Source: Gynuella sp. (lineage in GTDB: Bacteria; Pseudomonadota; Gammaproteobacteria; Pseudomonadales; Natronospirillaceae). From it: a stretch of DNA of 64,000 nt. The stretch lies in contig JANQHX010000037.1 of assembly GCA_028282465.1 (NCBI GenBank), positions 1 to 64,000 of the forward strand, in the 5' to 3' direction. The stretch's first letter is position 1, and each line of letters starts with the position of its first letter. The notes under the pieces were generated by a model, which did no database searches, was not told the DNA's origin, and saw nothing but the letters and a program-made list of their open reading frames with translations. Positions 16,829-25,765 of this stretch are shown in pieces. The position numbers and the translations under genes are program-made.

Positions 16829-17137
16829 CTAGACTTTAATACTTAGCAAAGCTCCTATCGCACTTGAGCCTGCTTCCACAACCTTGGCACTGGCTTGGAC
16901 CTGATTTTTACCAATCTCAAAATTTACCAACGGTTGCTCCAAATCTTTAGAGTTTTCATTGCTTTGGGTTTTACGGTTCACGTCTGGCTGCAGTTCTGTT
17001 GCCCTAACCTTTTCAGACTCTTTGAGCTCAGTGTCGTCAGAATTCACATTGGCACTAGCAATTTCGTTACCGCTGTTTGCAACAATGCGATTGCCCGTTT
17101 GAATACCTTGAACCCCAATTCCTATTACTGATGACAT
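16829..17137 (-). CDS. Small flagellar rod/hook-like protein
   Basis: A protein of about 102 residues. The start is taken at ATG 17137 (MSSVIGIGVQGIQTGNRIVA); an in-frame codon at 17197 would add 20 unlike residues. The N-terminal block IGVQGIQTGNRIVANSGNEIASANV and the C-terminal block ending AKVVEAGSSAIGALLSIKV resemble the two end motifs of flagellar axial proteins (rod and hook, FlgB/C/E/F/G), which pair as a coiled coil. Here the middle is reduced to about 45 polar residues, giving a miniature version. Secretion through a flagellar or related apparatus is inference. It lies just upstream of the SprA-like gene. Confidence 0.6.
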   Translation of the reverse strand: MSSVIGIGVQGIQTGNRIVANSGNEIASANVNSDDTELKESEKVRATELQPDVNRKTQSNENSKDLEQPLVNFEIGKNQVQASAKVVEAGSSAIGALLSIKV

Positions 17138-17245
17138 CTCGATACCTTTAGCCCAATGTTGAACATTAAATAAAGAGTAAATGGTCACTAACCCCAAAGC
17201 CCCTAATAAAAGGCTACCTCAGAATCTAATTTAACCACAACTGGA

Positions 17246-17265
17246 GATCACAAAGTGATCACTTT
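17246..17265. repeat. Overlapping palindromes in the bioD downstream region
   Basis: GATCAC-AAA-GTGATC (17246-17260) overlaps AAAGTGATCACTTT (17252-17265), both perfect. The block lies between the bioD stop and the upstream side of the small rod-like gene, so it could be an operator for that gene or part of a transcription end. It has no T tract. Confidence 0.35.
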
Positions 17266-17337
17266 AAGACTTTGTTGTCACTAGAAAAGGCTATTAATAG
17301 CCAAAAGTTAGGTCGATTTACATTTTGAAAGTTTGTG

Positions 17338-18027
17338 TTATCGCTGGGTTTCTGTCGGCAACAAAATGTAATCAATTGCAGCTTCCACGGAGCCAGATTC
17401 AATATGAGGAATGCAACCCAAGTACTTACCAGGCATACGCTTTTTAAGCGTGGTGAGGTTTTCCTCAAAGCGTGACATTTCTGGCTGAACGCGGTTTGCA
17501 ACCCAACCAAATATTTCACATTGCATATTAAGAATTGAAGACACTGTTAATAATGCATGGCTGATGCAACCCAATTTCATGGAAACCACAACAATGACAG
17601 GAAGCTGTAGTTCAGATGCCAGGTCAGCCATGGTTTCAGTGCTATTAAGAGGCACTAACCAACCTCCTGCCCCTTCTACAACTCCAAAATCATGGGGTTT
17701 AGCCAGCACTTTTCTGCAATGCTGAGCGAGATTCTCAACAGATAAATCAAGATTCACTTCTTGTGCAGCGATATGTGGTGCTATGGCCGGCTTAAGAGCA
17801 ACTGGGTTCACTTGCTCATAGCTAATCGACTGGTTTAGTTGAGACATGAGCTGCTTAGCATCACTATTCACCAAGCAACCATTTTCTATTTCACAACCTG
17901 CCGCAACAGGTTTAACAGCCAGGTTACTCAATTGTTTCGATTTTGCCCTGGCAAGTAAGGTTGCAGACACGAACGTTTTACCGCAGTCGGTATCTGTACC
18001 AGTTACAAAGTAATCCATGGTTCTCAT
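17338..18027 (-). CDS. bioD: Dethiobiotin synthetase
   Basis: Catalyses the ATP-dependent carboxylation and ring closure of 7,8-diaminopelargonic acid to dethiobiotin. The protein is 229 residues, the normal size. FVTGTDTDCGKTFVSA near the N-terminus is the family P-loop, with Cys where many members have Thr or Ile. VEGAGGWLVPL is the second conserved motif that closes over the nucleotide. The ATG at 18027 lies one base after the bioC stop; a second ATG at 18018 (MDYFVTG) is an equally good start. It is the last gene of the bioBFHCD operon. Confidence 0.95.
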   Translation of the reverse strand: MRTMDYFVTGTDTDCGKTFVSATLLARAKSKQLSNLAVKPVAAGCEIENGCLVNSDAKQLMSQLNQSISYEQVNPVALKPAIAPHIAAQEVNLDLSVENLAQHCRKVLAKPHDFGVVEGAGGWLVPLNSTETMADLASELQLPVIVVVSMKLGCISHALLTVSSILNMQCEIFGWVANRVQPEMSRFEENLTTLKKRMPGKYLGCIPHIESGSVEAAIDYILLPTETQR

Positions 18028-18028
18028 T

Positions 18029-18805
18029 TCACACTTTTAATTTCAGAAATATTAGATCGTAAGTGGCGGGCAGCATTTGATCCTGACCGCGGTATTGTTC
18101 GTAACCGGCCATCAGTTTTTTCAGCTTTGATTTCCCTGTTAAGCTTTTTCTAGCATTTTGATTAACATTATGAGCACCAATTGCTTTGAGTTCTTTCATT
18201 AAGTTTATAACCGAATTGAAACCCAAAACCTTAGGGTAATTAATGACTTGTTCAATACTAAAACCAGATGCTTTTGCAGCATGTAACCAGTCATCAACAG
18301 GTAAAAAACTATTCACATGCTGATGATTATCCACTGACTTCCAAGCATGCTTTAGCTCATGCAAGGTATTAGGCCCCAAAGTGGCAACGTATGCTGTGCC
18401 ATCCTCAGCTAACACACGGCGTAACTCAGAAAACAATTGGGCCAGGTTATAACACCATTGCAATGACAAACTTGCATAAATTTGGTTTATGGATCCGTTA
18501 GCTATTGGGAGCGTTTCTGCATCACCGGTGATCCACCCCACCACAGATTCCTTAAGTTTATTTTTCGCATACAGATTCATCTGAGTTGATAAATCTAATG
18601 CCACTACCGCTCCACTTTTCGAGCACCTTTGTTTTAATAGCCCGGTAAATGCACCGGTGCCTGCTCCTAAATCCAAGGTCAAACCATCGAGCTCATCCGG
18701 TAACAGTTCTAAAAGTTTGTTTCCAACTTCTCTTTGTAAATAAGCAGCGGCGTCATAACTCTTTGCTGCATCGCCAAATGATTTAGCTACACGTCCCTTA
18801 TCCAT
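18029..18805 (-). CDS. bioC: Malonyl-[ACP] O-methyltransferase
   Basis: A SAM-dependent methyltransferase that methylates malonyl-ACP, disguising it so that fatty acid synthesis can extend it to pimeloyl-ACP methyl ester. The protein is 258 residues. LTLDLGAGTGAFTGLL is the SAM-binding motif I, VVALDLSTQMN the acidic loop, and GDAETLPIANGSINQIYASL the post-motif region. The N-terminus KGRVAKSFGDAAKSYDAAA is typical of BioC. The gene start overlaps the bioH stop by 8 nt and the stop lies next to bioD, so all are co-transcribed. Confidence 0.95.
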   Translation of the reverse strand: MDKGRVAKSFGDAAKSYDAAAYLQREVGNKLLELLPDELDGLTLDLGAGTGAFTGLLKQRCSKSGAVVALDLSTQMNLYAKNKLKESVVGWITGDAETLPIANGSINQIYASLSLQWCYNLAQLFSELRRVLAEDGTAYVATLGPNTLHELKHAWKSVDNHQHVNSFLPVDDWLHAAKASGFSIEQVINYPKVLGFNSVINLMKELKAIGAHNVNQNARKSLTGKSKLKKLMAGYEQYRGQDQMLPATYDLIFLKLKV

Positions 18806-19514
18806 TTAATACCTTTTGAATAAAGGCTTTTAGCCTGTGTCTAACTTCAACTTCTGATTCCCTAAAAAATAGATGATTACCTGAAAAACTCTCAACATTG
18901 TTTGAAATGCTTAGCCATTGGTCTAGACAGCTGACAGGCACTAATGAATCTTGCTGCCCTAAGCAATGAAGAGACGGAACCTCAATGTTTTCAATAGTAA
19001 GCTCACCTAATAATCTTAAAGAGGATATAGCTGCATCGAACTCTACTTTGTGTTCTTCCGCCAGCGCTTTTAGAAACAGTGAATCTTTTTTCGTTTGATT
19101 ACCGCCTTGCGTTTGTAATAACAAGAAACGCTTAAAGGTTGCGGTTGGAGATTCTGTGAATGATTCATAGAATTGTTTGAATACTGCTGAGTTCATTTGC
19201 CAGGAGTTTTCACCTTGAAATCGTAAATTGCTGGCTAACGTAATCAAAGCGATTGCGTTCGACTGCTTGACTAAATAAGCAGCTATCATTCCTCCAAGTG
19301 ACCAACCCAACAGAATGGAGTGTTTAGGTATCTGCTTAGTTAACTCTGAAAAAAAATCTTGCTCAGGCCAACTTTTTTCATTTGCATACCCAGGGTACTG
19401 AACTAAAACTAAATTCAGATTCAATTCATCTACAATAGGCGAAACCAAATCAACTAAGGGTTGAGTGCTTGAGTGCCAACCCGTTAAAAGCGCAATAGAA
19501 CTAGTCAAGATCAA
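18798..19514 (-). CDS. bioH: Pimeloyl-[ACP] methyl ester esterase
   Basis: An alpha/beta hydrolase that removes the methyl group from pimeloyl-ACP methyl ester, ending chain extension and giving the substrate of BioF. The protein is 238 residues, slightly short for BioH. The nucleophile elbow is LGWSLGGMIA, the acid is in LGQQDSLVPV, and the histidine is in SGNHLFFRES near the C-terminus. The N-terminal LTGWHSSTQP supplies the oxyanion loop, replacing the HGWG of E. coli BioH. It overlaps both neighbours (14 nt with bioF, 8 nt with bioC). Position in the operon supports the specific assignment over a generic hydrolase. Confidence 0.88.
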   Translation of the reverse strand: MILTSSIALLTGWHSSTQPLVDLVSPIVDELNLNLVLVQYPGYANEKSWPEQDFFSELTKQIPKHSILLGWSLGGMIAAYLVKQSNAIALITLASNLRFQGENSWQMNSAVFKQFYESFTESPTATFKRFLLLQTQGGNQTKKDSLFLKALAEEHKVEFDAAISSLRLLGELTIENIEVPSLHCLGQQDSLVPVSCLDQWLSISNNVESFSGNHLFFRESEVEVRHRLKAFIQKVLNG

Positions 19515-20676
19515 CCTCGGCTCTCAACTCATATAATGCTGCTAATAGTTTTTCTAAATGTTCTTTCGTATGTTGAGCAGAAAAAGTCACTCGAAGTCTA
19601 GCGCTTCCTTCAGGCACAGTGGGTGGCCTGATGGCTGTGACCAAAAATCCTCTTTCTTGTAATTGGTTACTCAAGTGAATCGCGTCTGCATCTTTGCCTA
19701 CCAGAATTGGCTGGATTGGAGACTCGGAAGGCCAGAGCTCATATCCCATGGCAAGTGTCTCTTGTTTAAATACTTGAGTTAACCCATTGAGATGCGCTCT
19801 CTGCTCTTCAGCTTCTTTAAGCAATTTCAAAGACGCTCGTGTAGCTGCCGCTACAGCAGGAGGTAAAGCAGTGGTATAAATATAACTACGAGCAAACTGA
19901 GTAAGTGTTTCACAAAGTTCGTGACTGCCCGCAACGAAGGCACCAAAAGTTCCAAAAGCCTTACCTAGCGTACCCACCTGAATTTGTATTTCATCGCTAG
20001 CGAGGCCAAATTGAGCGACCGAGCCGCGACCTTTTGGGCCACAGGTACCAAAGCCATGGGCATCGTCCACCATAACCCAGGCGTTATTCTGCTTCGCGAC
20101 TTGTGAGATTTCGTCCAGAGGGGCTTGATCACCATCCATGCTGAAAATGCCATCGGTCACGACTAGACATTTTCCAGTTTCAACGGCTGTTAGTTGCTTC
20201 AGCAAGTGGGTTGTGTCGAGATGTTGATATCGTTTGAAGCGGGCACCTGATGTTAAACCAGCATCCAGTAAAGAAGCATGGTTTAGCTTGTCTTCAAGAA
20301 CAGTATCGCCCTTACCAATCAACGCATTGATAGTACCAATATTTGCCATATAACCCGTTGAAAAAAGCAGTGCGCGTTCAACTCCAACAAACTCTGCTAT
20401 TTCTTGTTCCAACAAATGATGCTGTTCATGGTGGCCGTTGACTAAATGCGAAGCACCAGACCCAACGCCATCCTTTTTGGCTGATTCAATAAAGGCTTCT
20501 TTAACGTCTGGATGATTAGCCAGTCCGAGGTAATCATTACTACAAAAAGAAATTAGAGATTGCCCATCTATGATTTGCTCAACCTGTTGAGGACTTTCTA
20601 ATAAGCGACGCTCTCGAAAACGATTTAATTTTCGACGCTCCGACAGCGCCGAGTTCAGTTCAAAGGGTTGAGCCAT
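19501..20676 (-). CDS. bioF: 8-amino-7-oxononanoate synthase
   Basis: A PLP-dependent enzyme that condenses pimeloyl-ACP with L-alanine to give 8-amino-7-oxononanoate. The protein is 391 residues. FCSNDYLGLANHPDV and SGASHLVNGHHEQHH are conserved oxoamine synthase motifs, VDDAHGFGTCGPKGRG carries the PLP-contacting Asp and His, and VGTLGKAFGTFGAF contains the Schiff-base lysine. The start codon overlaps the bioB stop by one base and the end overlaps bioH. No anomalies are seen. Confidence 0.97.
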   Translation of the reverse strand: MAQPFELNSALSERRKLNRFRERRLLESPQQVEQIIDGQSLISFCSNDYLGLANHPDVKEAFIESAKKDGVGSGASHLVNGHHEQHHLLEQEIAEFVGVERALLFSTGYMANIGTINALIGKGDTVLEDKLNHASLLDAGLTSGARFKRYQHLDTTHLLKQLTAVETGKCLVVTDGIFSMDGDQAPLDEISQVAKQNNAWVMVDDAHGFGTCGPKGRGSVAQFGLASDEIQIQVGTLGKAFGTFGAFVAGSHELCETLTQFARSYIYTTALPPAVAAATRASLKLLKEAEEQRAHLNGLTQVFKQETLAMGYELWPSESPIQPILVGKDADAIHLSNQLQERGFLVTAIRPPTVPEGSARLRVTFSAQHTKEHLEKLLAALYELRAEVDLD

Positions 20677-21755
20677 TAAGCGGTTGCATCGTAAAACTGT
20701 TGGCTATTTCTTTCTGCCTCTTTCTGCTTCCTAACAGGGCAACTTTCCACATCAAACCCTTCTGCAACTGGATCTTCTTCTGAACCACGATTTTCAGGTC
20801 TAATACCTAAGCGTTTAAATAGTTCTCTGTCTCGATTGGCTTCTGGATTAGCCGTGGTTAACAGCTTATCACCATAGAAAATTGAGTTTGCACCTGCAAA
20901 GAATGCCATAGCTTGCATTTCATCATTCATGTTTTCTCGGCCAGCTGACAATCGAACATGGCTCTCTGGCATCATGATTCTCGCCACCGCAATAGCACGA
21001 ATAAAATCGAAATTATCTAAGTCTTCGTTTTGATCAAGGGGCGTACCTTCAACCTTCACCAACATATTGATTGGCACAGACTCTGGATGGGGGTTCATAG
21101 CAGCAAGTTGAACCAGCATCCCCGCTCTGTCCTTAACTTCTTCACCCATACCTAATATGCCACCTGAACAGACTTTCATTCCGGCTTTACGAACATTGCC
21201 TAAGGTTTCTAAACGGTCGGAATAAGTGCGGGTTGTAATGATTTCGCCATAGTATTCGGGTGAGGTATCCAAATTATGGTTGTAGTAATCCAGGCCTGCA
21301 TCAGACAGTTCCTGGGCTTGGCCTTCGTTTAGCATTCCCAAAGTCATGCAGGTTTCCAGCCCCATGGCCTTCACTTCTTTAACCATGTTAACCACCAGCG
21401 GCATATCTTTATCGCTGGGTGACCTCCAAGCGGCTCCCATACAAAAGCGACTTGCACCAGCCGCCTTGGCAGCTTTGGCTTGTTGTACTACTTTTTCCAC
21501 TTCCATGAGCTTTTCTTTTTCTAAATCTGTGTTGTAGTGTCCCGATTGAGGGCAATACTTACAGTCTTCAGGACAAGCTCCAGTTTTGATAGACAACAGG
21601 GTGCTTACTTGTACTTCATTGGGGTCGAAATGCTGACGATGCACTGAGGCCGCTTGAAAAAGTAGGTCATTCAAAGGCAGGTTAAACAATGCAACAACTT
21701 CATCTGACGTCCAGTTGTATCGTAATTCAGAGCTTTGAGCAGCTACCTGGGTCAT
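20676..21755 (-). CDS. bioB: Biotin synthase
   Basis: A radical-SAM enzyme that inserts sulfur into dethiobiotin to make biotin. The protein is 359 residues. [17 protein letters not shown] contains the CxxxCxxC site for the 4Fe-4S cluster, [13 protein letters not shown] is the family signature after it, and RLSAGRENM carries the arginine near the sacrificial 2Fe-2S cluster. It is the first gene of bioBFHCD; bioA is not in the window, so it must be elsewhere. The start is divergent from comF, and a BirA-like operator lies in the upstream region. Confidence 0.97.
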   Translation of the reverse strand: MTQVAAQSSELRYNWTSDEVVALFNLPLNDLLFQAASVHRQHFDPNEVQVSTLLSIKTGACPEDCKYCPQSGHYNTDLEKEKLMEVEKVVQQAKAAKAAGASRFCMGAAWRSPSDKDMPLVVNMVKEVKAMGLETCMTLGMLNEGQAQELSDAGLDYYNHNLDTSPEYYGEIITTRTYSDRLETLGNVRKAGMKVCSGGILGMGEEVKDRAGMLVQLAAMNPHPESVPINMLVKVEGTPLDQNEDLDNFDFIRAIAVARIMMPESHVRLSAGRENMNDEMQAMAFFAGANSIFYGDKLLTTANPEANRDRELFKRLGIRPENRGSEEDPVAEGFDVESCPVRKQKEAERNSQQFYDATA

Positions 21756-21811
21756 AGTGGAAATCCTGTTAAGTCCTTATTTTTACGAGGATTCTAGAGT
21801 TTGTATTTTAG

Positions 21812-21844
21812 TAGTCAACCTAAAAGGAAGACTTTGGTTAACCA
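21812..21844. promoter_or_regulatory. BirA-like operator between bioB and comF
   Basis: TAGTCAACC (21812-21820), 15 bases, then GGTTAACCA (21836-21844). This matches the BirA operator layout TTGTAAACC-N14/15-GGTTTACAA at 7 of 9 positions in each half. It lies 57 bp before bioB, where BirA-biotinyl-AMP would repress transcription. It also overlaps the likely start of comF on the other strand. Confidence 0.65.
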
Positions 21845-22517
21845 GCAACAAGCAATGTTTCAATCGCCCTGCATTATTTGCCAGAACCCTGCTACCAAAA
21901 TAGGTTTGTGCACCACATGTATTGAACAATGGCCGGTGAATATTTCGCCTTGTATAGTGTGTGGTGAACCTGAAACACTGGCTGTTAATCAGATATGTGG
22001 CAGATGTTTATCGGACCCTCCAGATTTTGACTCGTGCTTGACGGGAGCCCTCTACGATCCAGTCACAGCCTTTTTGGTTAAACGGCTTAAATACAACGGT
22101 CAGCTCTCTATTGCACCTTTGTTAGCAGACATGTTTCACCATCAGCACTCTAGTGTTGAATTACCAGAAGCGTTAATACCCATGCCGTTGCATTGGGTAC
22201 GAACTTGGCGGCGAGGTTTTAACCAAGCAGGTCTAATAGCCAACAGCTTAAGTAGGCAATATGGAATCCCCTGCTGGGCCAAAGGGATAACGCGAACTCG
22301 ACGTACTCAAGCTCTCGAAGGTAAGACTAAAATTGAGCGGCAAAAAATTCTTCGTGGTGTATTCAAAGTGACAACTGTACCATTCGCCCATGTGGCAATT
22401 GTAGACGACGTCATGACAACCGGCGCCAGTGCAGAATCTCTCGCTTTAGCATTAAAAACCTCAGGAGTTGAACGCGTAGACATATGGGTAATGACCAGAA
22501 CCCCGAAGAACCATTAA
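21834..22517 (+). CDS. ComF family protein (GntX-like phosphoribosyltransferase fold)
   Basis: A protein of about 227 residues related to ComF/GntX, used in DNA uptake in competent bacteria and in use of extracellular DNA in E. coli. The N-terminus has two zinc-knuckle cysteine sets (CIICQNPATKIGLCTTC, CIVCGEP...CGRC). The C-terminal half is a type I phosphoribosyltransferase fold with IPMPLHWVRTWRRGFNQA and the PRPP loop VAIVDDVMTTGASAESL. The start is uncertain: TTG 21834 has AAGGA five bases upstream, while ATG 21855 has no clear ribosome site. It overlaps the kinase gene downstream by 34 nt. Confidence 0.9.
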   Translation: MVNQQQAMFQSPCIICQNPATKIGLCTTCIEQWPVNISPCIVCGEPETLAVNQICGRCLSDPPDFDSCLTGALYDPVTAFLVKRLKYNGQLSIAPLLADMFHHQHSSVELPEALIPMPLHWVRTWRRGFNQAGLIANSLSRQYGIPCWAKGITRTRRTQALEGKTKIERQKILRGVFKVTTVPFAHVAIVDDVMTTGASAESLALALKTSGVERVDIWVMTRTPKNH

Positions 22518-23536
22518 GCAATAAAAACCCAACTGAAACTCCGTTTCAAAATCTGAACCCGGACTGTATTCTGGACGCCATTGAGTCACAAGGCTTTTAT
22601 GTGAATGGTCGCATCACCGCATTAAATAGCTATGAAAATCGTGTATACCTCATCGGAATTGAGGACGGGCCTGATCTGGTTGCTAAGTTTTATCGACCGA
22701 ACCGTTGGACCTCAGCTCAAATCAAAGAAGAACACCTATTTATACAGGATTTAGTTCAAGAAGAAGTCCCTATTGTCCCGGTCATCGTTGATGAAAACAG
22801 AGAAGATGATGAAGGAGACCCAATCTCATTGTTCCAGCATACTGAATTTCACTTCGCATTATTCCCTATGCGTTCGGGCCACCCATTGGAACTCGACAAC
22901 TACAATCATTTAGAAACCATCGGCCGCGTATTAGGACAAATACACTCCGTGGGTACCCGCTTTCCTTTCCAACATCGCAATTCATTAAGCGCCGATATTA
23001 TGGGATGGCAAAGTAGAGATTGGATTTTAAGCACTGATCATTTGCCTTCCGACCTTAAACCGGCATATGAAACCACTTCAGGCTTTGTGCTGGAAAAAAT
23101 TAGTCAGCATTTAGAATCCAATAACTTCCGTAAATTGCGACTCCATGGCGATTTTCACCCCGGCAATATTTTGTTCAGAGACCAAAACCCTTTGATAGTG
23201 GATTTAGACGATTGTGTATCTGGTCCAGCCATTCAGGATATTTGGATGCTGTTATCTGGTGACGAACAGCAACAACAGCATCAGTTGAAAATCGCTTTAG
23301 AAGGTTACAGCACCTTTATGGATTTTGATCCTTCCGAACTCAGACTCATTGAAGCACTGAGAAGTTTAAGAATAATCCACTACGCTGCTTGGATTTCCAA
23401 ACGTTGGAACGACCCAGCGTTTCCTAAATCATTCCCTTGGTTTACCAGCAACCGATTTTGGTCTGACCATATTTTGCAGCTTAAAGAACAACTAGCGGCT
23501 TTGGACTCCGCTCCGTTGAAAATGCCGGAATTCTGA
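22484..23536 (+). CDS. srkA: Stress response serine/threonine kinase (SrkA/YihE-like)
   Basis: A 350-residue cytoplasmic kinase of the YihE/SrkA family, which in E. coli counters programmed death by phosphorylating targets under envelope stress. It has the aminoglycoside-kinase-like fold: YENRVYLIGIEDGPDLVAKF holds the ATP lysine, RLHGDFHPGNILF is the catalytic loop with Asp and Asn, and LIVDLDDCVSGP carries the metal-binding Asp of the DFG-equivalent. The family DDCVSGPAIQDIWMLLSG block is intact. The N-terminal 25 residues are polar and likely disordered. The start overlaps comF, so the two are probably co-transcribed. Confidence 0.93.
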   Translation: MGNDQNPEEPLSNKNPTETPFQNLNPDCILDAIESQGFYVNGRITALNSYENRVYLIGIEDGPDLVAKFYRPNRWTSAQIKEEHLFIQDLVQEEVPIVPVIVDENREDDEGDPISLFQHTEFHFALFPMRSGHPLELDNYNHLETIGRVLGQIHSVGTRFPFQHRNSLSADIMGWQSRDWILSTDHLPSDLKPAYETTSGFVLEKISQHLESNNFRKLRLHGDFHPGNILFRDQNPLIVDLDDCVSGPAIQDIWMLLSGDEQQQQHQLKIALEGYSTFMDFDPSELRLIEALRSLRIIHYAAWISKRWNDPAFPKSFPWFTSNRFWSDHILQLKEQLAALDSAPLKMPEF

Positions 23537-23643
23537 CCATCTCTGCCAAAAGTTAGCGAAACTGAACTCCCTTCCTATACTGAGTTAACAAACTGTTCTT
23601 TAATTCCGTGCCCGTCATTGGATCACGGGCATTAGGAAATTAA

Positions 23644-25755
23644 ATGAAGCTCCGCGCGAGATACACCCTACAGATTCTAGGCTTGGTACTGGTCAGCCTT
23701 GTTACCTTGGCAGCAGCCATGGCGATTCTGTTTCGTGCAGCTTACGCAGATCTTTCATTACTTCATGAACGCATAGTTACGGAAGAGTTTTCCGAACGAT
23801 TAGAGACAGATTCTGTTTTCCTCGCGAAACAGATAGCTGATAGCTTAGCGCCGCCCTTATACAACTATGACAAAGGCATGATCCAGCAGATTGTTCGTGT
23901 TGCCAGGGCAGGTAATTACGTGAGCAACGTGAAGGTGTTTGATCTTTACCATGAACTACTTTCCGACGAGCGCATATACACAACTCCCAAAGCGTTATCT
24001 CCCGCCGAATATAAAAATTTAATGGGGCTAATTCCAACGCAAACTCAACGAAATAATATTATAAGAGTTGTACAACCATTGATTCATAAAGATCAGGTTA
24101 TTGGCGGAATGATCATGGAGCTATCTTCAGTTGAAATGTCAGCGGACATTGAAAAGATGAGAGAGCTTTCTTCTCGACAGGAAGAGGCTGCTTTGGTTCA
24201 GATAATCAAAGTGGGGCTCATCATAACAGTAGCCATCACGATTCTTAGTATTCTGATGTCGCAGATGGTAATTAAAGGACTCATTCAACCATTATTCCAG
24301 CTAGTGGGTTTTGCTAATAAGGTGGGACAGGGTAACTACCTTCAAAGGCTGAACTTCAGCAGAGATGACGAGCTAGGTCAGCTCGGTCATGCAATGAATC
24401 ATATGGCCACAAACCTTCATGAACGTACAGAAAAAATTAATCAGCTGGCTTATTTTGATCATCTTACAGAGTTACCAAATCGGATTTCATTTATCGAGAG
24501 CCTAATCCAATGGATCAGCAACGCCGATAAGCATCATTCAAAGTTTGCAATTTTTTATTTAGACCTGGATGGCTTTAAAAAGATTAACGACACCTTTGGT
24601 CATGAGGTAGGAGATGAATTCCTATGTTTAGTCGCTGCTAGGTTGAGCCACTTAACTGAAAATGAAGCAAACATGAATCACCCTGATTTCAAACCTGTAC
24701 TGTCAAGAGTCGGGGGCGACGAATTTATGCTGCTAATGGAAATTGAATCTGAAGTCGATGCAGCAGCCTTTGCAAATAGCCTAATAGAAACCACTACTCG
24801 TGTTTTTCGAATTGCACCTTACGACCTTTTTACTAGCCCGAGTATTGGTATTGCTCGTTATCCAAAAGATGGCAACGACTACAATACCTTGATGAAGCGT
24901 GCCGATATCGCCATGTACAGCGCTAAGTCTGCAGGTAAAAAGGACTTTCGCTTTTTTGATACAAAAATGGATGACATCAATAACAAGCGAGTTCATTTAG
25001 AAGGTGAGCTCAGGGCAGCCATTAACAACAGCGAATTTGAATTGTGGTATCAACCGTTAGTAGAAATCAATAATTTTAAAATCATTGGTGCCGAAGCATT
25101 AATCCGCTGGAATAACCCTAAGCGTGGATATGTATCGCCTGTTGAGTTTATTCCTATCGCCGAGGAAACAGGGTTAATTAATACCATTGGCCAATGGGTT
25201 ATTGAAGAGGCCTGTTCTCAGGTTTCTATCTGGGAACAGAAAACCGAACATAAATTAAAAGTCAGTATTAATATCTCTGCAGTTCAAATTAAGCAACTCA
25301 CTTTAGTAAACTTTTTGAGACAAGCAATTGAACAATCGAATATTACAACAGATCATTTGCATTTAGAGATTACTGAAACAGCTCTAGTCAATGATGAAGA
25401 AGCAGCATTACAGACTCTTAATGAGCTCTCAAAAATCGGCTATAGCATATGGCTCGACGATTTTGGCACAGGCTTCAGTTCGTTGAGTCATTTAAAAAAA
25501 TACCCTGTTAGTGGCGTCAAAATAGATCGATCATTTATTTCAGACATTGATTCAGATACCGATGATAGAGAGTTGGCAAGTGCTGTTGTTGCAATGGCAG
25601 ATGCACTCAAGTTAGACGTGGTAGCAGAAGGGATAGAAACAGAGTCTCAGTTAGAATTACTAATGAAAATGAATTGCAAGATAGGCCAGGGTTATTATTT
25701 TTCAAAACCACTCCCGGCGGAGGCTTTTCTAAAGAAACTTAAAGAAGGTTTTTAA
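23644..25755 (+). CDS. Membrane GGDEF-EAL cyclic-di-GMP protein with HAMP domain
   Basis: A 703-residue inner-membrane protein that could make and degrade cyclic di-GMP. A helix at about 10-32 and another at about 185-208 bound a periplasmic sensor region with no family I can name. A HAMP domain follows, then a GGDEF domain (LTELPNRISFI, with intact active site RVGGDEFML) and an EAL domain (IGAEALIRW, LHLEITETAL, LDDFGTGFSSL, VKIDRSF, AEGIET, GYYFSKPLP). Both active sites look complete; which activity dominates cannot be read. The ATG has AGGAA upstream. It stands alone between srkA and the convergent tatD gene. Confidence 0.95.
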   Translation: MKLRARYTLQILGLVLVSLVTLAAAMAILFRAAYADLSLLHERIVTEEFSERLETDSVFLAKQIADSLAPPLYNYDKGMIQQIVRVARAGNYVSNVKVFDLYHELLSDERIYTTPKALSPAEYKNLMGLIPTQTQRNNIIRVVQPLIHKDQVIGGMIMELSSVEMSADIEKMRELSSRQEEAALVQIIKVGLIITVAITILSILMSQMVIKGLIQPLFQLVGFANKVGQGNYLQRLNFSRDDELGQLGHAMNHMATNLHERTEKINQLAYFDHLTELPNRISFIESLIQWISNADKHHSKFAIFYLDLDGFKKINDTFGHEVGDEFLCLVAARLSHLTENEANMNHPDFKPVLSRVGGDEFMLLMEIESEVDAAAFANSLIETTTRVFRIAPYDLFTSPSIGIARYPKDGNDYNTLMKRADIAMYSAKSAGKKDFRFFDTKMDDINNKRVHLEGELRAAINNSEFELWYQPLVEINNFKIIGAEALIRWNNPKRGYVSPVEFIPIAEETGLINTIGQWVIEEACSQVSIWEQKTEHKLKVSINISAVQIKQLTLVNFLRQAIEQSNITTDHLHLEITETALVNDEEAALQTLNELSKIGYSIWLDDFGTGFSSLSHLKKYPVSGVKIDRSFISDIDSDTDDRELASAVVAMADALKLDVVAEGIETESQLELLMKMNCKIGQGYYFSKPLPAEAFLKKLKEGF

Positions 25756-25765
25756 AGAGTAATGA

